This document shows, piece after piece, positions 8,133-17,101 of a stretch of DNA of 64,000 bases; the stretch's first letter is position 1, and each line of letters starts with the position of its first letter. This DNA is from Gemmatimonadota bacterium (GTDB taxonomy: Bacteria; Gemmatimonadota; Gemmatimonadetes; Longimicrobiales; Gaopeijiaceae), in NCBI GenBank assembly GCA_040882465.1, contig JBBEBG010000001.1, positions 119,075 through 183,074 of the forward strand. The letters run 5' to 3'. Made by a program: the position numbers and the translations under genes. The notes beneath the pieces are model-generated. The model was given only the letters and a program-made list of their open reading frames with translations, did not search any database and was not told the DNA's origin.

Positions 8133-9161
8133 TCAGAAAGTCACCCTCACGCTGAACGTGCCCTGGAGCTCGCGCTCGCCGGGACGGTAGGGGCCCGTCC
8201 CCTCCAGGGAAGCGGCGGGCGAGGCCGAGTCTGCCCAGACGATTTCGGCTGCGGCCTGGGCGACCACCCAGGTGAAATTCGCGCCGAGAAAAAGATACCG
8301 CCGCCGCATTTCGAGCTCCTCCGACCCGGCGCTTCCGGTCACCGCCGGCGACCCCGGAAGGCTCGGGTTTAGAGGCGCGCTTGCGGCGATCCTTCCGTTC
8401 CCGCCGTAATGGTCCCACCCGACGCCGCCCGAGACTCCCACGGTCAGGAGGTCCTTCCCCACGATCGCCCGATACGACGTGGCGCGGGGTCCGATCGTCG
8501 CTTCTCCCCCGGAGCTTTCGGGGATTCCATTGCGAACTCCGCCCATGCGGTAATGCATGGCGGAAAGCGTCACTCCGGGAAGCGAAAAGGATTCCCTCAT
8601 GACGCCGACCCGGAACCCGCCGCCCCATCCCGCCACCGAGCCCGAAAACCCGCCCGAACCGGGAAGTCGGAGGAGTTGGGCGGTCGCGACCGCATCCACG
8701 GCAAATACTCCCCCGAACCCCGGAGCCGGCGAGAATCCCTCGAAGAGACCGACCGCCGCGGTTACCCGCGGACCGAACGCGAAGCTCCTGCGGTCCTCGA
8801 GAGCGCCGTTCACGGGAGCCCTGGCTAGATCGGGATGCCGAAACGAGGCCCATCCGACGCCGGCGTCCACCACGACACGGGGCTGGGTGGAGAGCCGCCG
8901 CCCGGCCGTGCTCGGGCTCGCGGGAACCGGTCCGCCCGCGGTCATGAGGAGGCCCAGCCCCGCTTCGAGAGCCTCCACCGCGAGCGCCGCATCGGCACAC
9001 CGCCCGGCAAGCCCCTGGTGCCCCTGCGCCCCAGCGGCGCAGGTCGTGAAGAGCCGCTCGCCGGCCGTCTGAGCATGAACGAGTCCCGGAACCGCCGCGA
9101 AAAAAATCGCGAGGGGGCCGAAGAAGCCGGGGAGGACCCCGAGGACGCGTAGCCCGGCCAT
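8133..9161 (-). CDS. Predicted outer-membrane beta-barrel protein, unknown role
   Basis: No family recognised. The ATG at MAGLRVLG starts a clear Sec signal peptide (hydrophobic to about residue 30, cleavage likely after VHAQ). The rest alternates Gly and aromatic or hydrophobic residues in strand-like runs and ends in a terminal Phe (SVRVTF), typical of outer-membrane barrels. CAAGAQGHQGLAGRC near the N-terminus gives a possible disulfide. About 342 residues. It lies 10 bases after purM and 29 bases before ribD on the same strand. A role in flavin or vitamin traffic would be speculation. Confidence 0.65.
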   Translation of the reverse strand: MAGLRVLGVLPGFFGPLAIFFAAVPGLVHAQTAGERLFTTCAAGAQGHQGLAGRCADAALAVEALEAGLGLLMTAGGPVPASPSTAGRRLSTQPRVVVDAGVGWASFRHPDLARAPVNGALEDRRSFAFGPRVTAAVGLFEGFSPAPGFGGVFAVDAVATAQLLRLPGSGGFSGSVAGWGGGFRVGVMRESFSLPGVTLSAMHYRMGGVRNGIPESSGGEATIGPRATSYRAIVGKDLLTVGVSGGVGWDHYGGNGRIAASAPLNPSLPGSPAVTGSAGSEELEMRRRYLFLGANFTWVVAQAAAEIVWADSASPAASLEGTGPYRPGERELQGTFSVRVTF

Positions 9162-9171
9162 CACTCGGGCC

Positions 9172-10206
9172 TCATACAAATCGCACGCCGGAGTCGGCGG
9201 TGACCTCACCGAGGATCCAGGCGGCCTCCCCGCGGTCACGGAGCCGGGCGAGGAGGGCGCCGGAACCCTCCGGATCCACGATCGCGATCATGCCGACACC
9301 CATGTTGAAGACCCTTAGCATCTCCTCATCCTCCACCAATCCGAGCGACTGGAGCGCCTCGAAGAGGGGGGGCACCGTCCAGCTCCCCCGCTCGACCTTC
9401 GCCCCGAGCGTCCCCGGCAGAGAACGCGGAAGATTTCCGGGGATCCCCCCCCCGGTGATGTGCGCGAGGGCCCGAATCGTTCCCCCCTCCAGTTCCGGCG
9501 CCAGCACCCGGAGGTAGCTGCGATGGGGCCGCAGGAGGGCCTCTCCGACCGTTTCCTCGAGCCCGGGAACGGAATCTGACACGCCGAGCCCGGCGGCTTC
9601 GAGGAGAATCTCCCGGGCGAGCGTGTACCCGTTCGTGTGGAGCCCCGCCGAGGGAAGGCCGATCAGGTGATCGCCGGCCCGGACCCTGGATCCGTCCAGG
9701 ATTCGGGCCCGCGCTACAATCCCCACGATGAAGCCGGCCAGATCGTACTCGCCCTCACCGTAGAAGCCCGGCATCTGGGCCGTTTCACCCCCGAGGAGGA
9801 CACACTCGTTTTCTCGGCACCCGGCAGTGACCCCGGTCACCACCGCGTGCACGACTCCCTCCGCCACCGGGCCGGTGGCCAGGTAGTCGAGGAAAAAGAG
9901 TGGTCGGGCGCCCTGCACGAGGATGTCGTTCACGCAGTGATTGACCAGGTCGTGGCCGACCGTGTCGTGACGTCCGGAGAGGAAGGCGATCTTGAGCTTC
10001 GTCCCGACCCCATCCGCGGAGGAGACGAGCACCGGCTCCGGAACGTCCCCGGGCACAGCGTAGAGCCCCCCAAAAAGTCCGAGCTCGGAAAGGGTGCGTT
10101 CGTCGCGGGTGGCGTCGAGGAGATCGCGGAACCCCGCTTTGTCTCGCTCAGCGCGGTCGAGGTCCACCCCCGCCGTCCGGTAGTCGAGCCTCCGCCCCCC
10201 GCTCAT
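9172..10206 (-). CDS. purM: Phosphoribosylformylglycinamidine cyclo-ligase
   Basis: AIR synthetase, fifth step of de novo purine synthesis. It belongs to the PurM/ThiL/SelD superfamily. Motifs are DYRTAGVDLD at the N-terminus, SSADGVGTKLKIA, NHCVNDILVQGARPLFFLDY (ATP and metal binding) and LLGGETAQMPGFY. It has 344 residues, normal. It overlaps the upstream sugar kinase by 4 bases (ATGA). Confidence 0.97.
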   Translation of the reverse strand: MSGGRRLDYRTAGVDLDRAERDKAGFRDLLDATRDERTLSELGLFGGLYAVPGDVPEPVLVSSADGVGTKLKIAFLSGRHDTVGHDLVNHCVNDILVQGARPLFFLDYLATGPVAEGVVHAVVTGVTAGCRENECVLLGGETAQMPGFYGEGEYDLAGFIVGIVARARILDGSRVRAGDHLIGLPSAGLHTNGYTLAREILLEAAGLGVSDSVPGLEETVGEALLRPHRSYLRVLAPELEGGTIRALAHITGGGIPGNLPRSLPGTLGAKVERGSWTVPPLFEALQSLGLVEDEEMLRVFNMGVGMIAIVDPEGSGALLARLRDRGEAAWILGEVTADSGVRFV

Positions 10207-11135
10207 CCCTCGACCCCCATCCCCGCGAGCGCGAGGTCGAATTGCGTCATCCGCCCAATCTCCTGAACGCGGGAGGCCACTTCCCGCGGACTCAGCCGCG
10301 CCAGACGGCGGACCCCGAAGTCTTCGACGGCGAAGGACCCGATCGCCGACCCGACGACCGCAGCCCCCCGGAGCGCGGCCGGCGAGAGTACCTCCACGTT
10401 GTGCAGGAACCCGAGGACTCCCCCGGCGAAGCTGTCCCCCGCGCCGGTCGGGTCGTTCAGGTCCTCCAGCGGATACCCGGGAACGAAGAAGATCTCATCC
10501 CGGTCGAAGAGGACCGCGCCGTGCTCCCCTTTCTTGACCATGACCCGAGCCGGGCCACGGCGCTGAACCCACCGGGCGGCGCGCACCAGATTGGGGTCGT
10601 CGGCGAGCTGCCGGATTTCGCCATCGTTCACGATGAGAAGGTCCACCCGCTCCAGGAGGCGGAGGAGGTCGTCCCGTTTCCCCACGATCCAGAAGTTCAT
10701 CGTGTCGCAGGCGACGAGCCGAGGAGTTTCCACCTGGTCGAGCACTTCCAGCTGGAGGGTGGGATCGATGTTGCCGAGAAACACGATATCAGGTGACCTA
10801 AACTCCTTTGGAATACGGGGATGAAAGTCTGCGAAGACTCCCAGTTTCGTCTCCAGCGTTTCGGGCGAGGAGAGGTCGTGCGTGTATCTTCCCGACCAGC
10901 GGAAGCTCTCCCCCGGAGCCGCCTCGAGACCACTCAGATCCACTCCCCGCTCTTTCAGGAAGTCGAGCTCCGCCAGCGGATAGTCATCCCCGACCACGCC
11001 GACAACCTGCACCGGCGCAAAAAGTGAAGCCGCTGCCGAAAAGTGGACCACGGATCCGCCCAGGGTGTCTTCGGCACTCCCGAAGGGAGTCTCGAGCGAG
11101 TCGAGCGCCACGCTCCCCACCGCGAGGATCGCCAT
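10203..11135 (-). CDS. PfkB-family carbohydrate/nucleoside kinase
   Basis: Ribokinase-fold sugar kinase of 310 residues. The first block is VGSVALDSLETPFG followed by the Gly-Gly motif LGGSVVHFSAAAS. The second PfkB signature near the C-terminus is LNDPTGAGDSFAGGVLG, holding the catalytic Asp and the anion hole. The substrate is not evident; members phosphorylate ribose, fructose, adenosine and others. Next to purM, a nucleoside or ribose substrate is possible but unproven. Confidence 0.85.
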   Translation of the reverse strand: MAILAVGSVALDSLETPFGSAEDTLGGSVVHFSAAASLFAPVQVVGVVGDDYPLAELDFLKERGVDLSGLEAAPGESFRWSGRYTHDLSSPETLETKLGVFADFHPRIPKEFRSPDIVFLGNIDPTLQLEVLDQVETPRLVACDTMNFWIVGKRDDLLRLLERVDLLIVNDGEIRQLADDPNLVRAARWVQRRGPARVMVKKGEHGAVLFDRDEIFFVPGYPLEDLNDPTGAGDSFAGGVLGFLHNVEVLSPAALRGAAVVGSAIGSFAVEDFGVRRLARLSPREVASRVQEIGRMTQFDLALAGMGVEG

Positions 11136-11136
11136 C

Positions 11137-12840
11137 CTACCTCTCCTCTCCTTCCTCTGGACTCGCGCCTCGGGTCATTTGCTCCGGCGCCTCGAGCCCC
11201 AGGAGGCCCAGGCCGTTTCGCAGGACGATCCTGACCGCATGGGCGAGCACGAGCCGCGCGCGGCGGAGCTCCGGGTCGTCCACGAGGACGGCGAGCTTCG
11301 GATCCCTCGTGGGGTTTCCCGCATGGTACCATGAATTGACCTCGCCCGCGGTCCGGTCCAGGTACTCGCAAACGAGGTGCGGGGCGCGGGCCTCAGCGGC
11401 ACCCGCCACGGCCTCGGGAAAAGCCCCGAGCTGCTGGATCAGGGACCGCTCGCGCTCGTCCACGAGAAGCGAGGGATCCCCATACCCGGGACCGACCTCT
11501 CCGTGCGCTACGTCCGCCTTTCGAAAGATCGAGCACATGCGCGCATGCGCGTATTTCACCTTATAGACGGGATTCCGGTCCGATTGATCGAGCGCCTGAT
11601 CGAGGTCGAAGATGAGGTGCGCTTCCGGCTTTCGCATGAGGAAGAAGTAGCGGGTCACGTCCACTCCCACCTGTTCCATCAGGTCTCGGAGGGTGACGTA
11701 GTCACCGGCACGCTTCGAGAACTTGACCTCCCGCCCTTCTTTTTCCACGGTCACCATCTGGTGGAGGAGGTACTCGGGATATGCGGGAGGAAGTCCCAGG
11801 GCTCGGAGCCCGGCTCGCACTCGCGCCACCGTGCCATGATGGTCCGATCCCTGCACGTTGATCGCGTGGTGGAAGCCTCGTTCCCATTTCGTCAGGTGGT
11901 AGGCGACGTCCGGGAGGAAATAGGTTGGGGAGCCGTCGGACTTGACCATGACGCGGTCCTTTTGGTCCCCGAGCTCCGAGGTGCGGAGCCAGATCGCGCC
12001 CTCGAGGTCGTAGACGAGGCCGGTTCCGCGCAGGCGCTCGATCGTCTCCGTGACCTTCCCGTCCTCGTAGAGCGATGATTCGAGGAAATACCGGTCGAAG
12101 TGAACGCCGAAGGTCGTAAGGTCGCGATCCTGCTCCTCCCGGAGCCGCCCCACGGCGAAGGCCCGCATTCGTTCTAGGGCAACGGGAAGGGAGGCCGACA
12201 GCCACCGGTCGCCATCCTCCCGCGCCAACTCGGCCGCGATCTCGACCAGGATCTCCCCGTGATACCCATCTTCGGGAATTTCCGTCTCGACGCCGAAGTG
12301 CTGGCGATACCTCGCGAGGACGCTCTCGGCGAGCCGTTCGATCTGCCGCCCCGCGTCGTTGTAGTAGAACTCCCTCGAGACGACCCACCCCGTCCATTCG
12401 AGGAGGGCCCCGATAGCGTCCCCCAGGGCGGCTTGCCTCCCATGCCCCAGGTGGAGGAGCCCGGTCGGATTCGCGGAGACGAACTCCAGGAGGATTGGCT
12501 CACCTCCCCCCGCGTCGGTCCGGCCGAAGCGCTCGTCTTGCTCGAGCGCTTGGGTCAGCAGCTCGCCGACGCTCCCGGCCGAGATCCGGAAGTTCAGGAA
12601 CCCGGGTCCCGCCACCTCGACGGAGTCCACGCCGGCGCTCCCCGGAGCGATCTTCGCGGCGATCGCCTCGGCGATCGCGCGGGGCGGCCTCCGAAGCCGC
12701 GAGGCCAGCGTCAGGGCGATGTTTGTCGCGAGATCTCCGTGTGTCGGGTCTCGCGGGCGTTCGAGCTGGATCTCGGGGTCGGCGACGCCGAGATCCCGAA
12801 CGATCCCCTCTAAAAGGGCGCGAAGTGCGTCCTGAGACAT
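11137..12840 (-). CDS. argS: Arginyl-tRNA synthetase
   Basis: Class I aminoacyl-tRNA synthetase charging tRNA-Arg. An N-terminal additional domain (1-110) is followed by VSANPTGLLHLGHGRQAALGDA with the HIGH-type motif (HLGH). The catalytic core has EFYYNDAGRQI, and a KMSKS-like KFSKRAG is present. The C-terminal DALR anticodon domain has YLDRTAGEVNSWYH. I chose the start MSQDALRA, which gives 567 residues, the family length; longer frames run through the upstream zinc-ribbon gene. Confidence 0.97.
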   Translation of the reverse strand: MSQDALRALLEGIVRDLGVADPEIQLERPRDPTHGDLATNIALTLASRLRRPPRAIAEAIAAKIAPGSAGVDSVEVAGPGFLNFRISAGSVGELLTQALEQDERFGRTDAGGGEPILLEFVSANPTGLLHLGHGRQAALGDAIGALLEWTGWVVSREFYYNDAGRQIERLAESVLARYRQHFGVETEIPEDGYHGEILVEIAAELAREDGDRWLSASLPVALERMRAFAVGRLREEQDRDLTTFGVHFDRYFLESSLYEDGKVTETIERLRGTGLVYDLEGAIWLRTSELGDQKDRVMVKSDGSPTYFLPDVAYHLTKWERGFHHAINVQGSDHHGTVARVRAGLRALGLPPAYPEYLLHQMVTVEKEGREVKFSKRAGDYVTLRDLMEQVGVDVTRYFFLMRKPEAHLIFDLDQALDQSDRNPVYKVKYAHARMCSIFRKADVAHGEVGPGYGDPSLLVDERERSLIQQLGAFPEAVAGAAEARAPHLVCEYLDRTAGEVNSWYHAGNPTRDPKLAVLVDDPELRRARLVLAHAVRIVLRNGLGLLGLEAPEQMTRGASPEEGEER

Positions 12841-12857
12841 GGGGGGAGCGGGCTGGC

Positions 12858-13229
12858 TCAGGGCGCGGACGAGGAGGCGCCGCCCTTCTTCTTGGGCGCG
12901 GTTTTCGTGGAAGGGGGTGGCGCAGCCGGGCTCTCCTTCACGGGCGGGTCCTTCTCTTCTCCCGCGGCCGGAGGTTTGGCCGAGCCCCCCTCTGTTCCGG
13001 CCGCATCCCCGCCCCCCTTCCCCTCGGACTTCGCGGCCTTGCGATAGTCCTCGGAGCGGGAGTCGGTGATGTAGAAGCCTTCTCCCTTGAAGAGAAATCC
13101 GGCGCCCGACGAGAGGAGCCGGGCCGCTGCGGCGCCACAGGTGGGGCACCTCGCCCGTGGCTCGTCCGACATCCTCTGGAAGAGTTCGAACTCGTGGCCC
13201 TTCGGGCAGCGGTATTCGTAGGTAGGCAT
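12858..13229 (-). CDS. FmdB-type zinc-ribbon protein
   Basis: 123 residues. The N-terminal MPTYEYRCPKGHEFE with a later RCPTCG matches the FmdB putative regulatory zinc-ribbon family, although the first knuckle is C-x3-H rather than the common C-x2-C. The last ~60 residues are a low-complexity Gly/Ala/Pro/Lys tail with no predicted fold. Function unknown in most bacteria. It lies between the cupin and argS genes with short gaps and is probably co-transcribed. Confidence 0.75.
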   Translation of the reverse strand: MPTYEYRCPKGHEFELFQRMSDEPRARCPTCGAAAARLLSSGAGFLFKGEGFYITDSRSEDYRKAAKSEGKGGGDAAGTEGGSAKPPAAGEEKDPPVKESPAAPPPSTKTAPKKKGGASSSAP

Positions 13230-13238
13230 CCGTTAAAG

Positions 13239-13670
13239 CTAATCGTCGATCGGTTGGGGTGAAGGTGGCTCTTGCTCCCGCCCCGCCCAGGACACGGTCA
13301 GGAGGAAGGCGCTGTCTTCGAGCGCCTCCACGTCGTGTGGAATTCCCTGGTCCAGCGTGAGAAGGCCTCCGGTGGGGAGACGGAAGGTCCGGCCCAGTGC
13401 CCCCACCCGGATCTGGCCCTTCAGGGTATGAATGGAAACTCGTCCGCCCGCCGAATGCTCCTGCATTCCCGCGTGCGCCTTCAGCGCGATGAGGACGATC
13501 CGGAGGTCCGGATACTTCGCGAGCGTGCGCGCGTTCTGGCCGTTCGCCCACTCGGCTTCGCGGTGGAGGAGCTCGAGCTCCCTGCCGAGGTCGAACTCCA
13601 AAAAAGGCGCCGCGAGCGACTTCGCGTGAGTTCGACGAAGTTGTCCACCTCCGATCATTCCTTCGGACAT
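13239..13670 (-). CDS. Small cupin-domain protein
   Basis: 143 residues from an ATG with a strong AGGAGG six bases upstream; an earlier in-frame ATG overlaps the mutase gene and was rejected. The central part (KAHAGMQEHSAGGRVSIHTLKGQ) has the cupin pattern H-x-H/E-H-rich then G-x-I-x-V, and DQGIPHDVEALEDSAFLLTV fits the second cupin motif. Possibly a metal-binding sensor or an isomerase-like protein. The fold is likely; the function is not assigned. Confidence 0.7.
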   Translation of the reverse strand: MSEGMIGGGQLRRTHAKSLAAPFLEFDLGRELELLHREAEWANGQNARTLAKYPDLRIVLIALKAHAGMQEHSAGGRVSIHTLKGQIRVGALGRTFRLPTGGLLTLDQGIPHDVEALEDSAFLLTVSWAGREQEPPSPQPIDD

Positions 13671-13689
13671 CGGTTCCTCCTGTTGGCGT

Positions 13690-15270
13690 TCACGTCCCGG
13701 CATCGAAGGTACCCCAGACACGCCTGAGCGTGTGCGAGATCTCGCCGAGGGTCGCCATCGCCCGCACGGCGTCGAGGATGTGAGGCATTAGCGGACCAGC
13801 CCCCTCTGCGGCCTGGCTCAAGGCCGCAAGGGCTTCGTCAACCCGCCCTTTTTCCCGGTCTGCCCGCAACCGGGACAGGTGACTCTTCTGCACCCCCGCG
13901 AGGGCGGCATAGTCGGGGGCGGGCGGATTCGGAGGAAGAAGGCCTTCCTCACGAAACCGGTTCACGCCGACTACCACCCGCTCCCCGGACTCGATCTCTT
14001 TCTGAAAGCGGTACGCCGAGTCCTGGATTTCGGACTGCATGTAGTCGAGCGCGCGCGCCGCGCCTCCCTGGCGTCCGATCTCCGCGACGTAGCGTTCCGC
14101 TTCCTCTTCGATCCGGTCGGTGAGGCTCTCGACGAGAAAGCTTCCGGCGAGCGGGTCCACCGCCCTCGCGACTCCGGACTCGTATGCGATGAGCTGTTGG
14201 GTACGGAGGGCGAGCTTCGCCGCCGCTTCGGATGGGAGTGCGAGGGCCTCGTCGTAACCGTTCGTGTGGAGAGACTGGGTTCCCCCGAGGACCGCCGAAA
14301 GCGCCTGGGTCGTCACACGTACGACATTGTTCAGGGGCTGCTGCGCGGTCAGGGTCGATCCCCCCGTCTGCGTGTGGAAGCGAAGCCGGCATGCCGCATC
14401 GGAGGCGCCGTAACGCTCGCGCATGATCCGCGCCCAGAGCCGCCGGGCCGCGCGAAACTTCGCCACCTCCTCGAAAAAGTCGTTGTGTGCCGCGAAGAAA
14501 AAGGAGAGGCGGGGCGCGATGTCCTCGAGGCCGGCACCGGACCTGAGCACGCGATCCACATATTCGAGCGCATTCGCGAAGGTGAAGGCGACCTCCTGCG
14601 GGGCGGTGGCCCCCGCTTCGCGCATGTGATAACCCGAGACCGAGATCGGATTCCAGCGAGGAACGCGTGCGGCGCAGTACCGGATGAGATCCGACACCAG
14701 CCGGAGAGAAGGCTCGACGGGGAAAATGTAAGTCCCGCGCGCGACGTATTCCTTGAGGATATCGTTCTGGACCGTGCCCGAGAGGACCTCCGGTGCCACG
14801 CCCTGTTCTTCCGCGACCGCAACGTAGAGGGCCAGGAGGATCGGCGCGGTGGCGTTGATCGTCATGGAGGTGGAGACGCCGTCGAGCCGGATTCCCTCGA
14901 AGAGGGCCCGCATGTCACGCAGGGAATCGATCGCGACCCCGGCTCGTCCCACTTCTCCGCCGGCGCGCGGATCATCCGAGTCGAGCCCCATCTGGGTCGG
15001 AAGATCGAAGGCGACGGAAAGCCCCGTCTGTCCTTCCGCGAGCAGGTAACGGTACCGCGCGTTCGTCTCGGCCGCGGTTCCAAAGCCGGCGTACTGCCGC
15101 ATCGTCCAGAGCCGTTCCCGGTACATGGTCGGATGGATGCCGCGGGTGAAGGGAAAAGCGCCGGGCTGGCCCAGCTGCGATTCCAGATCCTCGGAGAGGT
15201 CGCGCGGACCGTAACTTGCTTCCAACGGCAACCCCGAGTCGGTGCGGGTCCGTCGTTCGGAACCGGTCAT
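13690..15270 (-). CDS. Methylmalonyl-CoA mutase, large (catalytic) subunit without B12 domain
   Basis: TIM-barrel subunit that rearranges methylmalonyl-CoA to succinyl-CoA with adenosylcobalamin. Visible motifs are FPFTRGIHPTMYRERLWTMR, GLSVAFDLPTQMGLDSD, SVSGYHMREAGATAPQEVAF (active-site His) and GGTQSLHTNGYDEALALPS. It ends at 526 residues, so the B12-binding domain must come from a separate small subunit not in this window. I chose the ATG with GGGAGGGG upstream. It overlaps the biotin carrier gene by 4 bases (ATGA), coupling it to propionyl-CoA carboxylation. Confidence 0.93.
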   Translation of the reverse strand: MTGSERRTRTDSGLPLEASYGPRDLSEDLESQLGQPGAFPFTRGIHPTMYRERLWTMRQYAGFGTAAETNARYRYLLAEGQTGLSVAFDLPTQMGLDSDDPRAGGEVGRAGVAIDSLRDMRALFEGIRLDGVSTSMTINATAPILLALYVAVAEEQGVAPEVLSGTVQNDILKEYVARGTYIFPVEPSLRLVSDLIRYCAARVPRWNPISVSGYHMREAGATAPQEVAFTFANALEYVDRVLRSGAGLEDIAPRLSFFFAAHNDFFEEVAKFRAARRLWARIMRERYGASDAACRLRFHTQTGGSTLTAQQPLNNVVRVTTQALSAVLGGTQSLHTNGYDEALALPSEAAAKLALRTQQLIAYESGVARAVDPLAGSFLVESLTDRIEEEAERYVAEIGRQGGAARALDYMQSEIQDSAYRFQKEIESGERVVVGVNRFREEGLLPPNPPAPDYAALAGVQKSHLSRLRADREKGRVDEALAALSQAAEGAGPLMPHILDAVRAMATLGEISHTLRRVWGTFDAGT

Positions 15271-15782
15271 TCCCCTCCCTCGGACTTCTCGAATTCGACC
15301 AGGATCTGATCCTTTTCCACCGCCTCGCCTTCGCGGGCATGCACTGCGCGCACCCGACCCGCGCCCACGGCCCGGAGCTCGTTTTCCATCTTCATCGCCT
15401 CGACGATCATGATTCCTCCGCCGGCTTCGACCAGGTCGCCGACCTGGACCTCGACCCGCACGACGAGTCCCGGCATCGGCGCGCGGACGGGAGGAGGGCC
15501 TCCCGAATCGGTGGATGCGGCGCGGATGCGGCGCATCGCGGCTTCTCCCGGGTCCATGACCTCGACGCGTCGCCTCACTCCGCCGACTTCGAGCGACCAC
15601 GCCCCCGTCCCGTTCCGCTCCGGAACGACACGGAGGGAGCGACCATCCACCCGGGTACTGCGAACGGGGCCGAGTCCCCGTGGGGCGAGCTCGACATCGA
15701 CCGGCTTGCCGTCCACCTCGGTCCCGTCCTTTCCGATTCGCACATGAAAGGAGCGGCCCTCGACCTGAACCGTGAGATCCAT
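15267..15782 (-). CDS. Biotin carboxyl carrier protein of an acyl-CoA carboxylase
   Basis: 171 residues. The C-terminal biotinyl/lipoyl domain (about 95-171) has PMPGLVVRVEVQVGD and the biotinylation site VEAMKMENEL, with the target Lys at about 131. The N-terminal part is a variable all-beta linker. It carries CO2 from biotin carboxylase to the carboxyltransferase. With the mutase, biotin carboxylase and carboxyltransferase nearby it most likely belongs to propionyl-CoA carboxylase. Confidence 0.92.
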   Translation of the reverse strand: MDLTVQVEGRSFHVRIGKDGTEVDGKPVDVELAPRGLGPVRSTRVDGRSLRVVPERNGTGAWSLEVGGVRRRVEVMDPGEAAMRRIRAASTDSGGPPPVRAPMPGLVVRVEVQVGDLVEAGGGIMIVEAMKMENELRAVGAGRVRAVHAREGEAVEKDQILVEFEKSEGGE

Positions 15783-15787
15783 TGCGC

Positions 15788-17101
15788 TCAGCTCTTCGTC
15801 AGAGTGAGAAGGGTCTCGACGCGCGCGGTCTGCGGGAAGAGATCAAAAACCTCCAGGGTCCGGATGGCGTAGCTGCTCCCAAGCCTGGCCACATCCCGCG
15901 CGAGCGTGGCGGGATCGCAGCTCACATAAATGACGCGTGGCGTGACCGCGGCCGCGAGCCGCTCCATGACTCCGTCTTCGACGCCGGCCCGCGGCGGATT
16001 CAGGAGGGCGAGATCCGCGGGAAGCGCCTCGCCGATCCGATCCTCCACTCGCCCCTCCAGGAGACTGAACCCCACTTCGACGCCCTCTCGCGCCATGCGA
16101 GCGGCGCCCGGGTCGGATTCGATCCCGATACATTGGGCTCCCCGGCATGCCGCCCAACGGCCGTACCCCCCGGACCCGCAGTAAGCGTCGAGAACTCGCA
16201 TCTCGCGGACCTCGCCCATCGCCCGCACGACGGCGCGGTGCAGAAGCTCCGCGGCCCTCCGGTTCACTTGGAGGAAGGCCATGGGCCCAAGGCGGAACGC
16301 CTCTCCCATCCACTCCTCGGTCAGCCCCTGGTCTCCGGCCAAAAGGACCGGCTCGGACCCGTCGCCGCCGGGAAGCCGCCAGATCGCGCGAAGCCCGGGG
16401 ACGCGGGCCAGCAACTCAACGGGATCGCCGTCTCCGTGGCCGCCCGCCACGACGAGGAGGACTTCGCCCCCCGCGGTCGCTCGAAGGGTCAGCCGGAGCT
16501 CTTCCCCCTCGGGAAGGAGGCGGGCGCCCGGGCCCCAGCCCTCTCGAAGCCCTTTCCAGGCACGGAGAACGGGAACTTCCCCGAGAAGACAGCGATCGTC
16601 TACGTCCACGATCCGTTCGGGGCGGTCCATGGCGTGAAGTCCGGCCACGACCCGGCCCCCGCTCAATCTCCTCAGGGTGAAGGTGAGCCGATTCCGGTAA
16701 TGGAACTCTTCCGGGGCAGCGTGGAGCCTTGCGGCCGGAAGGTTCTCTCGCTTCCCGATTCGGTGGAGCGCGGCCGTGACGATGGAGGCCTTGGCCGCGA
16801 GCTGCCCTTCGTACCGGAGGTGTTGGAGCGTGCACCCTCCGCAGCGATCGAAGAAGGGGCAGGGTGCCGAGCGGCGATCCGGGCCCTCGTCCAGGAGAGT
16901 GAGGAGGCGCCCCCGGGCCCATCGCGCCCCGGAGTGCACAACTTCGATCTCCACCCGATCGCCGGGAGCAGTTCGGTGCACGAACACGGCCCGGCCGTCC
17001 GGGAGGCGTCCGACCCCCGCACCTTCCGAGGTGATTCCGTCCACCGTGACCTCGACTTGCCGGCGGATCACCATTCGATCCTGGATCGGCACCCGGGTCA
17101 T
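15788..17101 (-). CDS. TrmA/RlmD-family RNA (uracil-5-)-methyltransferase
   Basis: 437 residues. An N-terminal TRAM domain (about 8-65) is followed by the iron-sulfur cluster cysteines CPFFDRCGGC, then a SAM-binding LDAYCGSGGYG, a LLNPPRAG motif and the catalytic Cys in YVSCDPATLARD. It methylates C5 of a uracil in 23S rRNA or tRNA; RlmD (U1939) is the likeliest match, but the target base cannot be read from sequence. The start ATG overlaps the stop of the biotin carboxylase gene (ATGA). It is functionally unrelated to the carboxylase genes flanking it. Confidence 0.88.
   Translation of the reverse strand: MTRVPIQDRMVIRRQVEVTVDGITSEGAGVGRLPDGRAVFVHRTAPGDRVEIEVVHSGARWARGRLLTLLDEGPDRRSAPCPFFDRCGGCTLQHLRYEGQLAAKASIVTAALHRIGKRENLPAARLHAAPEEFHYRNRLTFTLRRLSGGRVVAGLHAMDRPERIVDVDDRCLLGEVPVLRAWKGLREGWGPGARLLPEGEELRLTLRATAGGEVLLVVAGGHGDGDPVELLARVPGLRAIWRLPGGDGSEPVLLAGDQGLTEEWMGEAFRLGPMAFLQVNRRAAELLHRAVVRAMGEVREMRVLDAYCGSGGYGRWAACRGAQCIGIESDPGAARMAREGVEVGFSLLEGRVEDRIGEALPADLALLNPPRAGVEDGVMERLAAAVTPRVIYVSCDPATLARDVARLGSSYAIRTLEVFDLFPQTARVETLLTLTKS

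Noticed and set aside
6970-9000. A 676-residue frame covering ribD
   Set aside because: The first ~300 residues lie antisense or out of frame inside the outer-membrane protein gene; RibD starts at the GTG at 8103.
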